From an uncultured Actinomycetes bacterium (GTDB taxonomy: Bacteria > Actinomycetota > Actinomycetes > Nanopelagicales > Nanopelagicaceae), in NCBI GenBank assembly GCA_903875815.1, contig CAIQXR010000071.1, positions 1 through 5,048 of the forward strand: DNA of 5,048 nt, written 5' to 3'. Each line of letters begins with the position of its first letter. The stretch's first letter is position 1. Positions 1 through 5,048 of the stretch are shown here, piece after piece. The notes beneath the pieces are model-generated. The model made no database searches. It was not told where the DNA came from and was given only the letters and a program-made list of their open reading frames with translations. The translations under genes were made by a program, and so were the position numbers.

Positions 1-240
1 GGTTTAGCGCTGGCCGCTTCTCTTGATTCGTTGGATTACGCCTGCGGCCTTGGCACTGTCTCACTTCTCGAAAGCGATATCTGTTCGCCAGCACTCGTGC
101 CACACAATGGTCACCTAGAGGTTCGACGAGTCGAACCGGATCAGAAGTTGATCGATCGTTATCGCGCAGGCGAAGATCGCCAAGAATGGTGGAAGAATAG
201 AATTACTAACATTATGCAGAGTGGGGGATTTGATGAGTAG
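1..240 (+). CDS. menC: o-succinylbenzoate synthase, C-terminal part (5' truncated by window)
   Basis: MenC dehydrates SHCHC to o-succinylbenzoate in the cytoplasm, the third step of classical menaquinone synthesis. It belongs to the enolase superfamily. Only the last 79 residues are here; the reading frame is open from base 1 and ends at a TAG at 238-240. The visible tail reads GLALAASLDSLDYACGLGTV, then a segment ending SPALVPHNGHLEVRRVEPD. This is the C-terminal cap typical of actinobacterial MenC, with the conserved ACGLGT and LVP-x-(D/N)-G-x-L-x-VRR pattern. The catalytic Lys and metal ligands lie upstream, outside the window. The stop overlaps the menD start by 8 nt, and MenD makes the precursor of the MenC substrate, which supports the call. 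An ATG at 31 lies inside this frame but is internal, not the real start. Family assignment is from remembered motifs, not a search. Confidence 0.87.
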   Translation, partial: GLALAASLDSLDYACGLGTVSLLESDICSPALVPHNGHLEVRRVEPDQKLIDRYRAGEDRQEWWKNRITNIMQSGGFDE

Positions 241-1807
241 TTCCACCTCACTGGCGCGCGCAACAGTCTGCCAATTAATCGAACTCGGAGTTCAACACTT
301 CGTTCTCTCGCCTGGCTCTCGCAACGCACCGCTATCGATTGCGCTCTTTGAAGCAGAAGCACGTGGACTAATCGAACTACACATTAAAGTTGACGAACGT
401 GGCGCTGCTTTCTATGCGCTCGGAATTTCCAAGGCGACCAATCAATATGTTGCCGCTATCTGCACGAGTGGAACTGCGGCTGCTAATTATTTCCCAGCAG
501 CCCTTGAGGCCTATCACTCTGATAATAAATTACTTCTGATCACTGCCGACCGCCCATCACGATTGCGCAAAACTGGCGCAAATCAAACAACCGATCAAGT
601 AGCTATGTTCCAATCGGTGAAATCTCACGATATGCATGAGCAATTGGATCTTTCACTTGTCCTTACTGGTGGCCCGGTCCAACTTAATATTCAATTTGAT
701 GAGCCATTGCTCAGTGACGATACGAGTGATTGGTTGGCAGGTATAAAGCCGGCTCAGGCAGCCGTTCCATTCTTCACCAAGCGGAAATTATCGGCCGCAG
801 GTAATGGCCTGATTGTCGTTGGCCACGACAAAGCGAATATCGAATTAACCGAACTCAATCAATGGCTTGTGGAGTCTGGTCTACCCGTGATTGCCGAGGA
901 TCCGCTGACCATACCGAGCGCGCTGGCCCATGCATCGATTTACTTGGCAGATGAAGTGATTCGAAACGCCCTCGCACCCGATTACGTCATCGTTATCGGT
1001 CGGACGACTTTATCTCGCAGTATTAATGCGCTAATCGCGCAGACGGCCAATCTCTATATTGTTGATGACCGTGCAGAAAAAATTGATCCAGCGAGAAGTG
1101 CGACTGCTATCTATCCAGTTCTCCCTACTCTTGCGATCGATGATGTAGATCCCCTATGGCTGGATCGTTGGAGTAAGGCATCGGCAAACGCAGCAAAGGA
1201 TATTGCGAGCGATGCGGAATGGTCGGAGTCGCTGGCACTTCGAACAATTGCTGAGCACCTGCCCGATGGCTCAGCGCTTTTCGTGGGCTCCTCCCGTCCC
1301 ATTAGAGATATCGAAGGTTTCGCTTCTCCGCGCACAGGTATCTCTACCTTTGCCAACCGCGGTCTAGCGGGAATAGATGGCAACACTTCTACGATTTTTG
1401 GCATCTCCACTCAATTCCAGAAGAGCTTTGCCGTTCTGGGGGATATCACTTTTATTCATGACGTCTCAGCGCTGATCGCGCCACCAGCCGCTGATCTCAC
1501 CATCTTCCTTATCGATAACAATGGCGGCGGAATTTTCTCCACCTTGCCACAAGCTGGCGTTACCGGCTTTGAAAAAATCTTTGGAACACCGCATAACTCG
1601 GATTTAGAGAAGATCATTGCTGGCTTTGGAATTTCGGTAATTCGCGTCAAGAGCGCGAGTGATCTTGAGCGCGAAATCGTTCACCCGCATTCAGGCCTTC
1701 GAGTGGTCTTAGTTGAAGTGCCCACGCGCGAAGCAATGGCCTCGCATGTTAAAGAGATGTATCAGAGAGTCTCTAGCGCAGTACGCATCGGCGCTAATTT
1801 AGCTTGA
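233..1807 (+). CDS. menD: SEPHCHC synthase, thiamine diphosphate enzyme of menaquinone synthesis
   Basis: MenD joins isochorismate and 2-oxoglutarate, with loss of CO2, to give SEPHCHC (2-succinyl-5-enolpyruvyl-6-hydroxy-3-cyclohexene-1-carboxylate). It needs ThDP and a divalent metal. From the ATG at 233 it has 524 residues, near the usual family length of about 550. Motifs in order: SPGSRNAPL (26-34); DERGAAF with Glu55 as the expected ThDP-activating glutamate; TSGTAAANY (78-86); TADRP (104-108); GANQTTDQ (115-122), matching substrate-binding Asn and Gln of E. coli MenD; a NRGLAGIDG segment; and the metal/ThDP motif GDIT (403-406) to DNN (428-430). A GTG at 221 would add four residues. I prefer ATG 233 because it follows a GGGGGA purine stretch and starts near where relatives start. 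It overlaps the menC stop by 8 nt, suggesting coupled translation. Its 3' end overlaps menF on the other strand. No key residue appears lost. Confidence 0.96.
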   Translation: MSSSTSLARATVCQLIELGVQHFVLSPGSRNAPLSIALFEAEARGLIELHIKVDERGAAFYALGISKATNQYVAAICTSGTAAANYFPAALEAYHSDNKLLLITADRPSRLRKTGANQTTDQVAMFQSVKSHDMHEQLDLSLVLTGGPVQLNIQFDEPLLSDDTSDWLAGIKPAQAAVPFFTKRKLSAAGNGLIVVGHDKANIELTELNQWLVESGLPVIAEDPLTIPSALAHASIYLADEVIRNALAPDYVIVIGRTTLSRSINALIAQTANLYIVDDRAEKIDPARSATAIYPVLPTLAIDDVDPLWLDRWSKASANAAKDIASDAEWSESLALRTIAEHLPDGSALFVGSSRPIRDIEGFASPRTGISTFANRGLAGIDGNTSTIFGISTQFQKSFAVLGDITFIHDVSALIAPPAADLTIFLIDNNGGGIFSTLPQAGVTGFEKIFGTPHNSDLEKIIAGFGISVIRVKSASDLEREIVHPHSGLRVVLVEVPTREAMASHVKEMYQRVSSAVRIGANLA

Positions 1808-3012
1808 CTTTCGGCTAGCTCCTGCGCCGGGTCTGATCCAGCGACAATGCCACAACCGGCAAAGAGTCGAATGGAAGTTCGATCATTACTAAATTCTCCA
1901 CATCGAAGCGCGATACCAATTTCACCATCGCCGCGGGCATCGATCCAACCCACGGGGCCGGCATAGCGTGACCGATTCATCTCTTCTAGTTCATCAATAA
2001 CTGCTTTCGCTTTTGCGGTGGGAGTTCCACAGACTGCAGCTGATGGGTGAAGAGAGGAGATGATCGTAAAAATATCGACTGGAGTTGCGGATTCATTTAC
2101 TACACCGGTGACATCGGTCGCCAAGTGCATGACATTGGCGAGGTGTAAAACAAAGGGCGCGTCAGGAACGTTGGTAGAAGAGCAGTAAGGTGCTAGCGCA
2201 TCGGCAACGCTACGCACTGCGTACTCGTGTTCTTCTAAATCTTTTGAAGATTTTGCGAGTGACCCGGCGAGTGCAAGATCGCGCGCTTCATCGCCAGTTT
2301 TGCGAATCGTTCCAGCCAGAACTCGAGAAGTCACTAGCGATTTACTTAACCGGACAAGTAGTTCGGGGGTTGCTCCCACTAAATTTGCTACCAAGTAAAT
2401 CCACGTTGATGGATATTCGCTTTCGAGTCGTGTCATCAATGCGCGAAGCGGAATTGGCTGCGCGGCAGTAGCGACTAGATCGCGAGCAAGTACGACTTTA
2501 TCGAGATCGCCGGCTTTAATGCGGGCGACAGCATTGGCCACGCGCTCCTGCCATTGCTGGTCAGTGAGCGTGCCCTGACTCCATGAGAGTGATTGTGGAG
2601 CATGGCTTTCAGTAAGTGTCCCTAATTCGGGGGAGGGAGCATCGCCAATCCAAGTAATCCATGACTTTCCCGCGCGTTGCCCCACAACAATTTCTGGAAT
2701 AACCAAGCGAGATTCTTCATTTTCATCGAAGGAAAATGAAGTAAAGAGGATCGGACCTGTGCCGCTTCCGTGCACATTGTTGTGAATAGTTAAGCCGGAG
2801 AGTTGCTCATGCCACCAGGAGCGTGCAGTTTTGAAACGATCTGGTCCCGTGACTGTTGTGCTCTTCCATTCACCAAAACTGATCAGTCCATCACCACCAC
2901 GAATCCACGAAGCAGAAATTTCGCGATCAGTAGTGATCTGCGACAGGGGAGAGTGCTCACCGAGTAGTTCGGTGGTGAGTGGTGTGCTCAACGCTTGCGG
3001 ACGAAATTCCAC
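1762..3012 (-). CDS. menF: isochorismate synthase (chorismate-utilising enzyme)
   Basis: This enzyme isomerises chorismate to isochorismate with Mg2+, feeding MenD. From the GTG at 3012 it has 416 residues. The N-terminal third is variable and fits the family: WIRGGDGLISFGEW (36-49) and SFSFDENEES (92-101). The C-terminal chorismate-binding domain carries KVVLARD (172-178), with Lys172 at the position of the general-base Lys of MenF/EntC; GATPELLV (213-220); LAGT (232-235); SSKDLEEHEYAV (255-266); LHPSAAVCGTP (321-331); RYAGPVGW (349-356); and FAGCGIVAGSDPAQELAE (384-401), which holds Mg-ligand glutamates. Lys172 argues against anthranilate or aminodeoxychorismate synthase. A siderophore EntC/DhbC role is possible in principle, but menC and menD next door favour menaquinone. 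It lies downstream of bioY, overlapping it by 25 nt. A TTG at 2991 would instead give a 4-nt TTGA overlap; neither start has a clear Shine-Dalgarno. The last 46 bases overlap menD tail to tail. Confidence 0.93.
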   Translation of the reverse strand: MEFRPQALSTPLTTELLGEHSPLSQITTDREISASWIRGGDGLISFGEWKSTTVTGPDRFKTARSWWHEQLSGLTIHNNVHGSGTGPILFTSFSFDENEESRLVIPEIVVGQRAGKSWITWIGDAPSPELGTLTESHAPQSLSWSQGTLTDQQWQERVANAVARIKAGDLDKVVLARDLVATAAQPIPLRALMTRLESEYPSTWIYLVANLVGATPELLVRLSKSLVTSRVLAGTIRKTGDEARDLALAGSLAKSSKDLEEHEYAVRSVADALAPYCSSTNVPDAPFVLHLANVMHLATDVTGVVNESATPVDIFTIISSLHPSAAVCGTPTAKAKAVIDELEEMNRSRYAGPVGWIDARGDGEIGIALRCGEFSNDRTSIRLFAGCGIVAGSDPAQELAESQAKLAPMRTALETL

Positions 3013-3581
3013 ACTGCAGGAAGCGCAGTACTGGCGATTGCAATCTTTAATACTTCACCGAGCAAGAAGGGTTGAACACCCTTCTGGAAAGTCATCGCCC
3101 AACTCATGTGGAATGAGTGCTGTAACCAGATGGCACCTAAAGTGAAGACGGCAAGATTTCCGAGCAACATGGTTGCAATTGAGGTAACGAGTTTCTGATC
3201 CCACTTGCGACCTGCGAGCGCACCGGTAAGAAGCGCCGCAACTGCCATACCTGCTAAATATCCACCAGTTGCGCCAGTGAGGTGAGCAAGCCCGCTGCTA
3301 TGGGATGCAAAGACTGGCATACCTGCGATTCCCGCGAGGAGATAGAGCGCAAAGGTAGAGAGTCCAAGGCTGGCGCCGTAGGCGGTGCCGAGGAGGAGAA
3401 CGCCGAGGGTCTGACCAGTAACAGGAACTGGTGAGCCAGGAACGGGAATGGAGATTTGAGCAGTCAACGCCAAGAACGCGGCGCCGCCGAGAATGAGCGC
3501 TGAGTTGGTGGCCACAGTGGCTCGCGGGATAACGGCAGAACGCAGTGTGGCGATCGGTGAAACTGACGCGATCTGAGACAT
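2988..3581 (-). CDS. bioY: BioY biotin transporter substrate-binding (S) component
   Basis: BioY is the membrane S-component that captures biotin for an ECF-type transporter, normally with an energising EcfT (BioN) and ATPases (BioM). The protein has 197 residues, the usual BioY size. It is strongly hydrophobic, with about six membrane segments. Signature stretches are PVPGSPVPVTGQTLGVLLLG (46-65), a helix with YGASLGLSTFALYLLAGIAG (68-87), LTGATGGYLAG (101-111) and GVQPFLLGEVLK (168-179). The C-terminal motif is usually PF-x-x-GD-x-x-K; here Asp is Glu176, with Lys179 kept. The ATG at 3581 is preceded by GAGGA three bases upstream and AAGGA further out, so the start is well supported. It appears to be the first gene of a bioY-menF operon. 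No bioM or bioN partner is in the window, so it either works alone or shares an energising module encoded elsewhere. Confidence 0.93.
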   Translation of the reverse strand: MSQIASVSPIATLRSAVIPRATVATNSALILGGAAFLALTAQISIPVPGSPVPVTGQTLGVLLLGTAYGASLGLSTFALYLLAGIAGMPVFASHSSGLAHLTGATGGYLAGMAVAALLTGALAGRKWDQKLVTSIATMLLGNLAVFTLGAIWLQHSFHMSWAMTFQKGVQPFLLGEVLKIAIASTALPAVWNFVRKR

Positions 3582-3600
3582 GAATCCTCAATTCCTTAAA

Positions 3601-3606
3601 ACGTTA
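3601..3606 (-). promoter_or_regulatory. candidate -10 box for the bioY-menF transcript
   Basis: Read on the minus strand this hexamer is TAACGT, which fits the TANNNT pattern of actinobacterial housekeeping promoters. Nineteen bases separate it from the bioY ATG, leaving room for a start of transcription and a short leader containing AAGGA and GAGGA. No convincing -35 hexamer is seen 16-18 bases upstream, so this is a weak, position-based call. Confidence 0.3.
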
Positions 3607-3652
3607 GGTAAATCCCACTTTGGAAGCGGGGCTCAAACTTGTGGTCAGAGCC

Positions 3653-3658
3653 TACTAT
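3653..3658 (+). promoter_or_regulatory. candidate -10 box for menG
   Basis: TACTAT fits TANNNT and ends 15 bases before the menG GTG, which would give a leader of roughly 8-10 nt with no Shine-Dalgarno. TTGTGG at 3639-3644 resembles a -35 box but is only 8 bases away, too close to pair with it. The divergent bioY promoter must share the same 92-nt region. This is a pattern match only. Confidence 0.3.
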
Positions 3659-3673
3659 CGCGAGAATATACGA

Positions 3674-4372
3674 GTGAGTAGAGCTGGCTTAAATAAGGAA
3701 CCCGAAGACGTCTCCGCGATGTTCGATGGCGTGGCCAAGCGCTATGACCTGCTCAATGACCTCCTCAGCCTTGGCCGAACTAAGGCTTGGCGCAAGCGAG
3801 TGACGGCGACGATCGCCCCGACTCCCGGCATGAAGATTTTGGATATTGCCGCCGGAACTGGTTCCTCCAGCCGCCCGTTGGCTGACAAAGGCGCCTTCGT
3901 GATCCCCATGGATTTCTCCGAGGGAATGTTGGCCGCTGGCCGCAAGCGTCACCCGGATCTTGCCTTCACTCAAGGCGATGCCCTCAAACTGCCCTTTGGC
4001 GATAATGAGTTTGATGTGACGACCGTCTCATTTGGCCTGCGAAACACCGCCGATACCGCTAAAGCCCTGCGCGAAGCGCTGCGCGTGACCAAAGTGGGCG
4101 GCCGAATTGTGATCGCCGAATTCTCTTCCCCGACCAATCGAATTTTCCGCACTATTTATATGCGCTACCTGATGCGCGCCCTGCCGTGGGTGGCGAAGAA
4201 GACCTCCTCAAATCCCGAGGCATACATCTACCTCGCTGAATCGATCATCGCCTGGCCGGATCAATCTGCGCTCGCCGATATTTTGCGGACCGCGGGCTGG
4301 CAGCGAGTCGGGTGGCAGAACCTGACCTTCGGCATCGTCGCAGTCCACGAAGGTTATAAATCTCTTTCATAA
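3674..4372 (+). CDS. menG: demethylmenaquinone methyltransferase
   Basis: MenG (UbiE family) uses S-adenosylmethionine to C-methylate demethylmenaquinone, the last step of menaquinone synthesis, at the inner face of the membrane. From the GTG at 3674 the protein has 232 residues, the normal family length. It shows the family N-terminus MFDGVAKRYDLLNDLLSLG (16-34), SAM motif I LDIAAGTGSSS (56-66), an acidic loop PMDFSEGML (78-86), GDALKLPF (101-108), VSFGLRN (118-124) and the second signature RVTKVGGRIVIAEFS (137-151). The open frame extends upstream to a TTG at 3620, but relatives start around SRAGLNK, so GTG 3674 is preferred. No Shine-Dalgarno is visible. A ubiquinone role (ubiE) is unlikely because the window encodes the menaquinone route. 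Its GC, 216/360 over six counted lines, is higher than the roughly 48% counted in menD. It lies 75 nt upstream of nuoA, whose complex uses the quinone it finishes. Confidence 0.95.
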   Translation: MSRAGLNKEPEDVSAMFDGVAKRYDLLNDLLSLGRTKAWRKRVTATIAPTPGMKILDIAAGTGSSSRPLADKGAFVIPMDFSEGMLAAGRKRHPDLAFTQGDALKLPFGDNEFDVTTVSFGLRNTADTAKALREALRVTKVGGRIVIAEFSSPTNRIFRTIYMRYLMRALPWVAKKTSSNPEAYIYLAESIIAWPDQSALADILRTAGWQRVGWQNLTFGIVAVHEGYKSLS

Positions 4373-4383
4373 CTATTCGGTAA

Positions 4384-4406
4384 CTATTCACGCTCGCGTG
4401 AAGTAG
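4384..4406. repeat. inverted repeat between menG and nuoA (operator or weak terminator)
   Basis: Left arm CTATTCACGC and right arm GCGTGAAGTAG are inverted copies separated by TC. The inner 7 bases (TTCACGC / GCGTGAA, 4387-4402) pair perfectly, and the outer CTA/TAG pair across one bulged C position. It starts 12 bases after the menG stop. As RNA the loop is tight, and the nearest T-run (TTTTT at 4418-4422) is 11 bases downstream, so it is a poor intrinsic terminator. A DNA operator is at least as likely. Confidence 0.5.
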
Positions 4407-4412
4407 ATCACG
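4397..4412. promoter_or_regulatory. candidate CRP/FNR-family binding site upstream of nuoA
   Basis: CGTGA-AGTAGA-TCACG is a perfect 5+6+5 palindrome. It matches the TGTGA-N6-TCACA layout of CRP/GlxR-type sites except for the outermost base of each arm. Its centre (4404.5) lies 43.5 bases before the inferred nuo transcription start, close to the -41.5 spacing of class II activation, and it overlaps the expected -35 region. It shares the CGTGA half-site with the neighbouring inverted repeat. As RNA it could also form a 5-bp hairpin five bases before TTTTT, that is, a weak menG terminator. The regulator is inferred, not seen. Confidence 0.42.
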
Positions 4413-4447
4413 GTTACTTTTTCAGCCTTAGGCATAGACTGCGAAAC
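4412..4447 (+). promoter_or_regulatory. nuo operon promoter, probably giving a leaderless transcript
   Basis: The -10 hexamer TAGACT (4435-4440) fits TANNNT. It is followed by exactly seven bases and then the nuoA GTG at 4448, the spacing expected when transcription begins on the start codon itself. Leaderless mRNAs are common in Actinobacteria. The -35 region is weak: GGTTAC (4412-4417) sits at a 17-base spacer and TTACTT (4414-4419) at 15. There is no Shine-Dalgarno before the GTG, consistent with a leaderless start. Confidence 0.6.
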
Positions 4448-4807
4448 GTGAATCCATATGTACCGATTCTGGCAATAGGAGCTATTGGATTTGGCTTCGC
4501 ATTATTCTCGGTAGTTGCCGCCGCACTCTCTGGCCCTAAGCGTTATAACCGCGCTAAATCTGATGCATATGAATGTGGCATCGAACCATCACCCCAAGCA
4601 GCTGGTGGCGGACGTTTCCCTGTTAAATATTTTCTTACCGCCATGCTCTTTATCGTTTTCGATATTGAAATTGTCTTCCTCTATCCCTGGGCAGTCTCCT
4701 TCGACAAACTCGGTCTCTTCGGATTGGTAGAGATGATCATCTTCATTCTCACCGTCTTTGTTGCCTACGCCTATGTCTGGCGTCGCGGCGGATTGGAATG
4801 GGATTAA
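4448..4807 (+). CDS. nuoA: NADH-quinone oxidoreductase subunit A
   Basis: NuoA (ND3-like) is a small membrane subunit of respiratory complex I, at the junction of the membrane and peripheral arms next to the quinone site. The 119 residues match family length. Three membrane helices are visible, about 4-27, 61-83 and 88-111. They flank the conserved loop YECGIEP (41-47), whose Cys43 matches the ND3 loop cysteine. Helix 2 has [11 protein letters not shown] (71-81) and helix 3 has a buried Glu95. The GTG start is chosen because it begins the first helix at the usual place, and a TAGACT -10 box lies seven bases upstream. It is the first gene of a nuo operon, with nuoB five bases after its stop. 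Complex I in such an organism would pass electrons to menaquinone, linking it to the preceding menG. Confidence 0.96.
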   Translation: MNPYVPILAIGAIGFGFALFSVVAAALSGPKRYNRAKSDAYECGIEPSPQAAGGGRFPVKYFLTAMLFIVFDIEIVFLYPWAVSFDKLGLFGLVEMIIFILTVFVAYAYVWRRGGLEWD

Positions 4808-4812
4808 AAACT

Positions 4813-5048
4813 ATGGGTCTCGAAGAAAAATTACCAAGCGGCTTTGCGCTCACATCAGTAGAGAAACTCGCTGGCTACATGCGCAAGAACTCGTTGTGGC
4901 CTGCAACATTTGGACTTGCTTGTTGCGCACTTGAAATGATGGCGGCCGGTGCTGGTCGTTATGACTTGGCACGATTTGGAATGGAAGTTTTTCGCGCCTC
5001 CCCACGTCAGGCAGATCTCATGATCGTTGCTGGTCGAGTCTCCAACAA
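4813..5048 (+). CDS. nuoB: NADH-quinone oxidoreductase subunit B, N-terminal part (3' truncated by window)
   Basis: NuoB (PSST-like) carries the terminal Fe-S cluster N2, which hands electrons to the quinone. Only 78 codons plus two bases are present; the gene runs off the window end without a stop. After a short lead, [20 protein letters not shown], the protein shows [19 protein letters not shown] (25-43). Cys37 and Cys38 are the tandem cysteines that help bind N2. Then come [20 protein letters not shown] (46-65) and [13 protein letters not shown] (66-78), the strongly conserved core of the family. The remaining N2 cysteine ligands would lie beyond the window. The ATG at 4813 is five bases after the nuoA TAA. 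A GGGA inside the nuoA end is the only Shine-Dalgarno-like element, so translation is probably coupled to nuoA. Confidence 0.96.
   Translation, partial: MGLEEKLPSGFALTSVEKLAGYMRKNSLWPATFGLACCALEMMAAGAGRYDLARFGMEVFRASPRQADLMIVAGRVSN

Noticed and set aside
221..232. GTG at 221 as the menD start
   Set aside because: It would add only MGDL, which I do not recall in relatives, and it would use the purine stretch that better serves as the ribosome site for ATG 233.
616..635. GTGA-N4-TCAC inverted repeat in menD, similar to the CRP-like site
   Set aside because: The spacing is four rather than six bases and it lies deep inside a conserved coding region far from any start.
1111..1410. Minus-strand open frame of 99 codons inside menD
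   Set aside because: It lies wholly within the clear menD coding frame, has no recognisable domain and no ribosome binding site; it is a codon-bias shadow.
1764..1774. AGAGA-G-TCTCT palindrome at the menD/menF overlap as a bidirectional terminator
   Set aside because: Five A/G-rich pairs with a one-base loop cannot form a stable RNA stem, and no T-run follows.
2190..2471. Plus-strand open frame of 93 codons opposite menF
   Set aside because: It is antisense to the conserved chorismate-binding domain of menF, is rich in Arg and Leu as expected for a shadow, and matches no family I know.
2958..2974. CACCGA-GTAGT-TCGGTG inverted repeat near the 5' end of menF
   Set aside because: A 6-bp repeat inside coding sequence is easily chance; no T-run follows on either strand and it does not sit at a gene boundary.
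2831..3145. Plus-strand open frame spanning the menF/bioY junction
   Set aside because: It is fully antisense to two well-supported genes, with no protein motif.
3620..3673. TTG at 3620 as the menG start
   Set aside because: The 18 added residues (MEAGLKLVVR...) do not resemble UbiE family N-termini and would use up most of the divergent promoter region.
3689..3973. Minus-strand open frames within menG
   Set aside because: Both frames here are shadows of a high-GC gene; the plus frame carries the full methyltransferase motif set.
4515..4730. Second plus-strand frame inside nuoA
   Set aside because: It sits in another frame of nuoA, without a ribosome binding site or recognisable motif.
1..5048. 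Possibility of a novel defence, mobile or biosynthetic system in the window
   Set aside because: Every open frame of substance matches a known housekeeping family, and there are no integrases, transposases, direct-repeat arrays or unexplained long ORFs.

Overview
This window is a respiratory-quinone and energy-metabolism segment of what looks like a low-to-medium GC actinobacterium. In order it holds the 3' end of menC, menD, a convergent menF preceded by bioY on the minus strand, then menG, nuoA and the start of nuoB on the plus strand. The protein sequences read as actinobacterial: the MenC tail (YACGLGTVSLL...LVPHNG), a MenG that starts SRAGLNKEPEDVSAMFDGVAKRYD, and MenD with NRGLAGIDG and GDITFIHD. 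GC is well below that of Streptomyces or Mycobacterium. Hand counts of sequence lines give about 48% in menD (114/240) and 60% in menG (216/360). This would suit freshwater acI-type or related small-genome Actinomycetota, but that placement is inference.

Layout: (1) Bases 1-1807, plus strand: menC (C-terminal part only) overlaps menD by 8 nt, a translationally coupled pair. (2) Bases 1762-3581, minus strand: bioY followed by menF, overlapping by 25 nt if menF starts at its GTG. The 3' end of menF overlaps the 3' end of menD tail to tail by 46 bp. (3) Bases 3582-3673: a 92-nt divergent intergenic region between bioY and menG. (4) Bases 3674-4372, plus strand: menG. (5) Bases 4373-4447: a 75-nt regulatory gap with nested inverted repeats and a good -10 box placed for a leaderless nuo transcript. 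(6) From 4448 onward: nuoA and the first 78 codons of nuoB, cut by the window end.

Functionally, MenF (chorismate to isochorismate), MenD (to SEPHCHC) and MenC (to o-succinylbenzoate) act early in the classical menaquinone pathway, and MenG performs the last methylation. Menaquinone is the expected electron acceptor of the NADH dehydrogenase begun by nuoA and nuoB, so the window joins quinone supply to quinone use. BioY (biotin uptake) is the odd one out. menE, menB and menA are not in the window.

All genes look intact apart from those cut by the window edges. I see no mobile element, tRNA, rRNA, CRISPR array or novel gene system, and no gene-free stretch longer than 300 bases. The observation most worth following up is the CRP-like palindrome upstream of the inferred leaderless nuo promoter.
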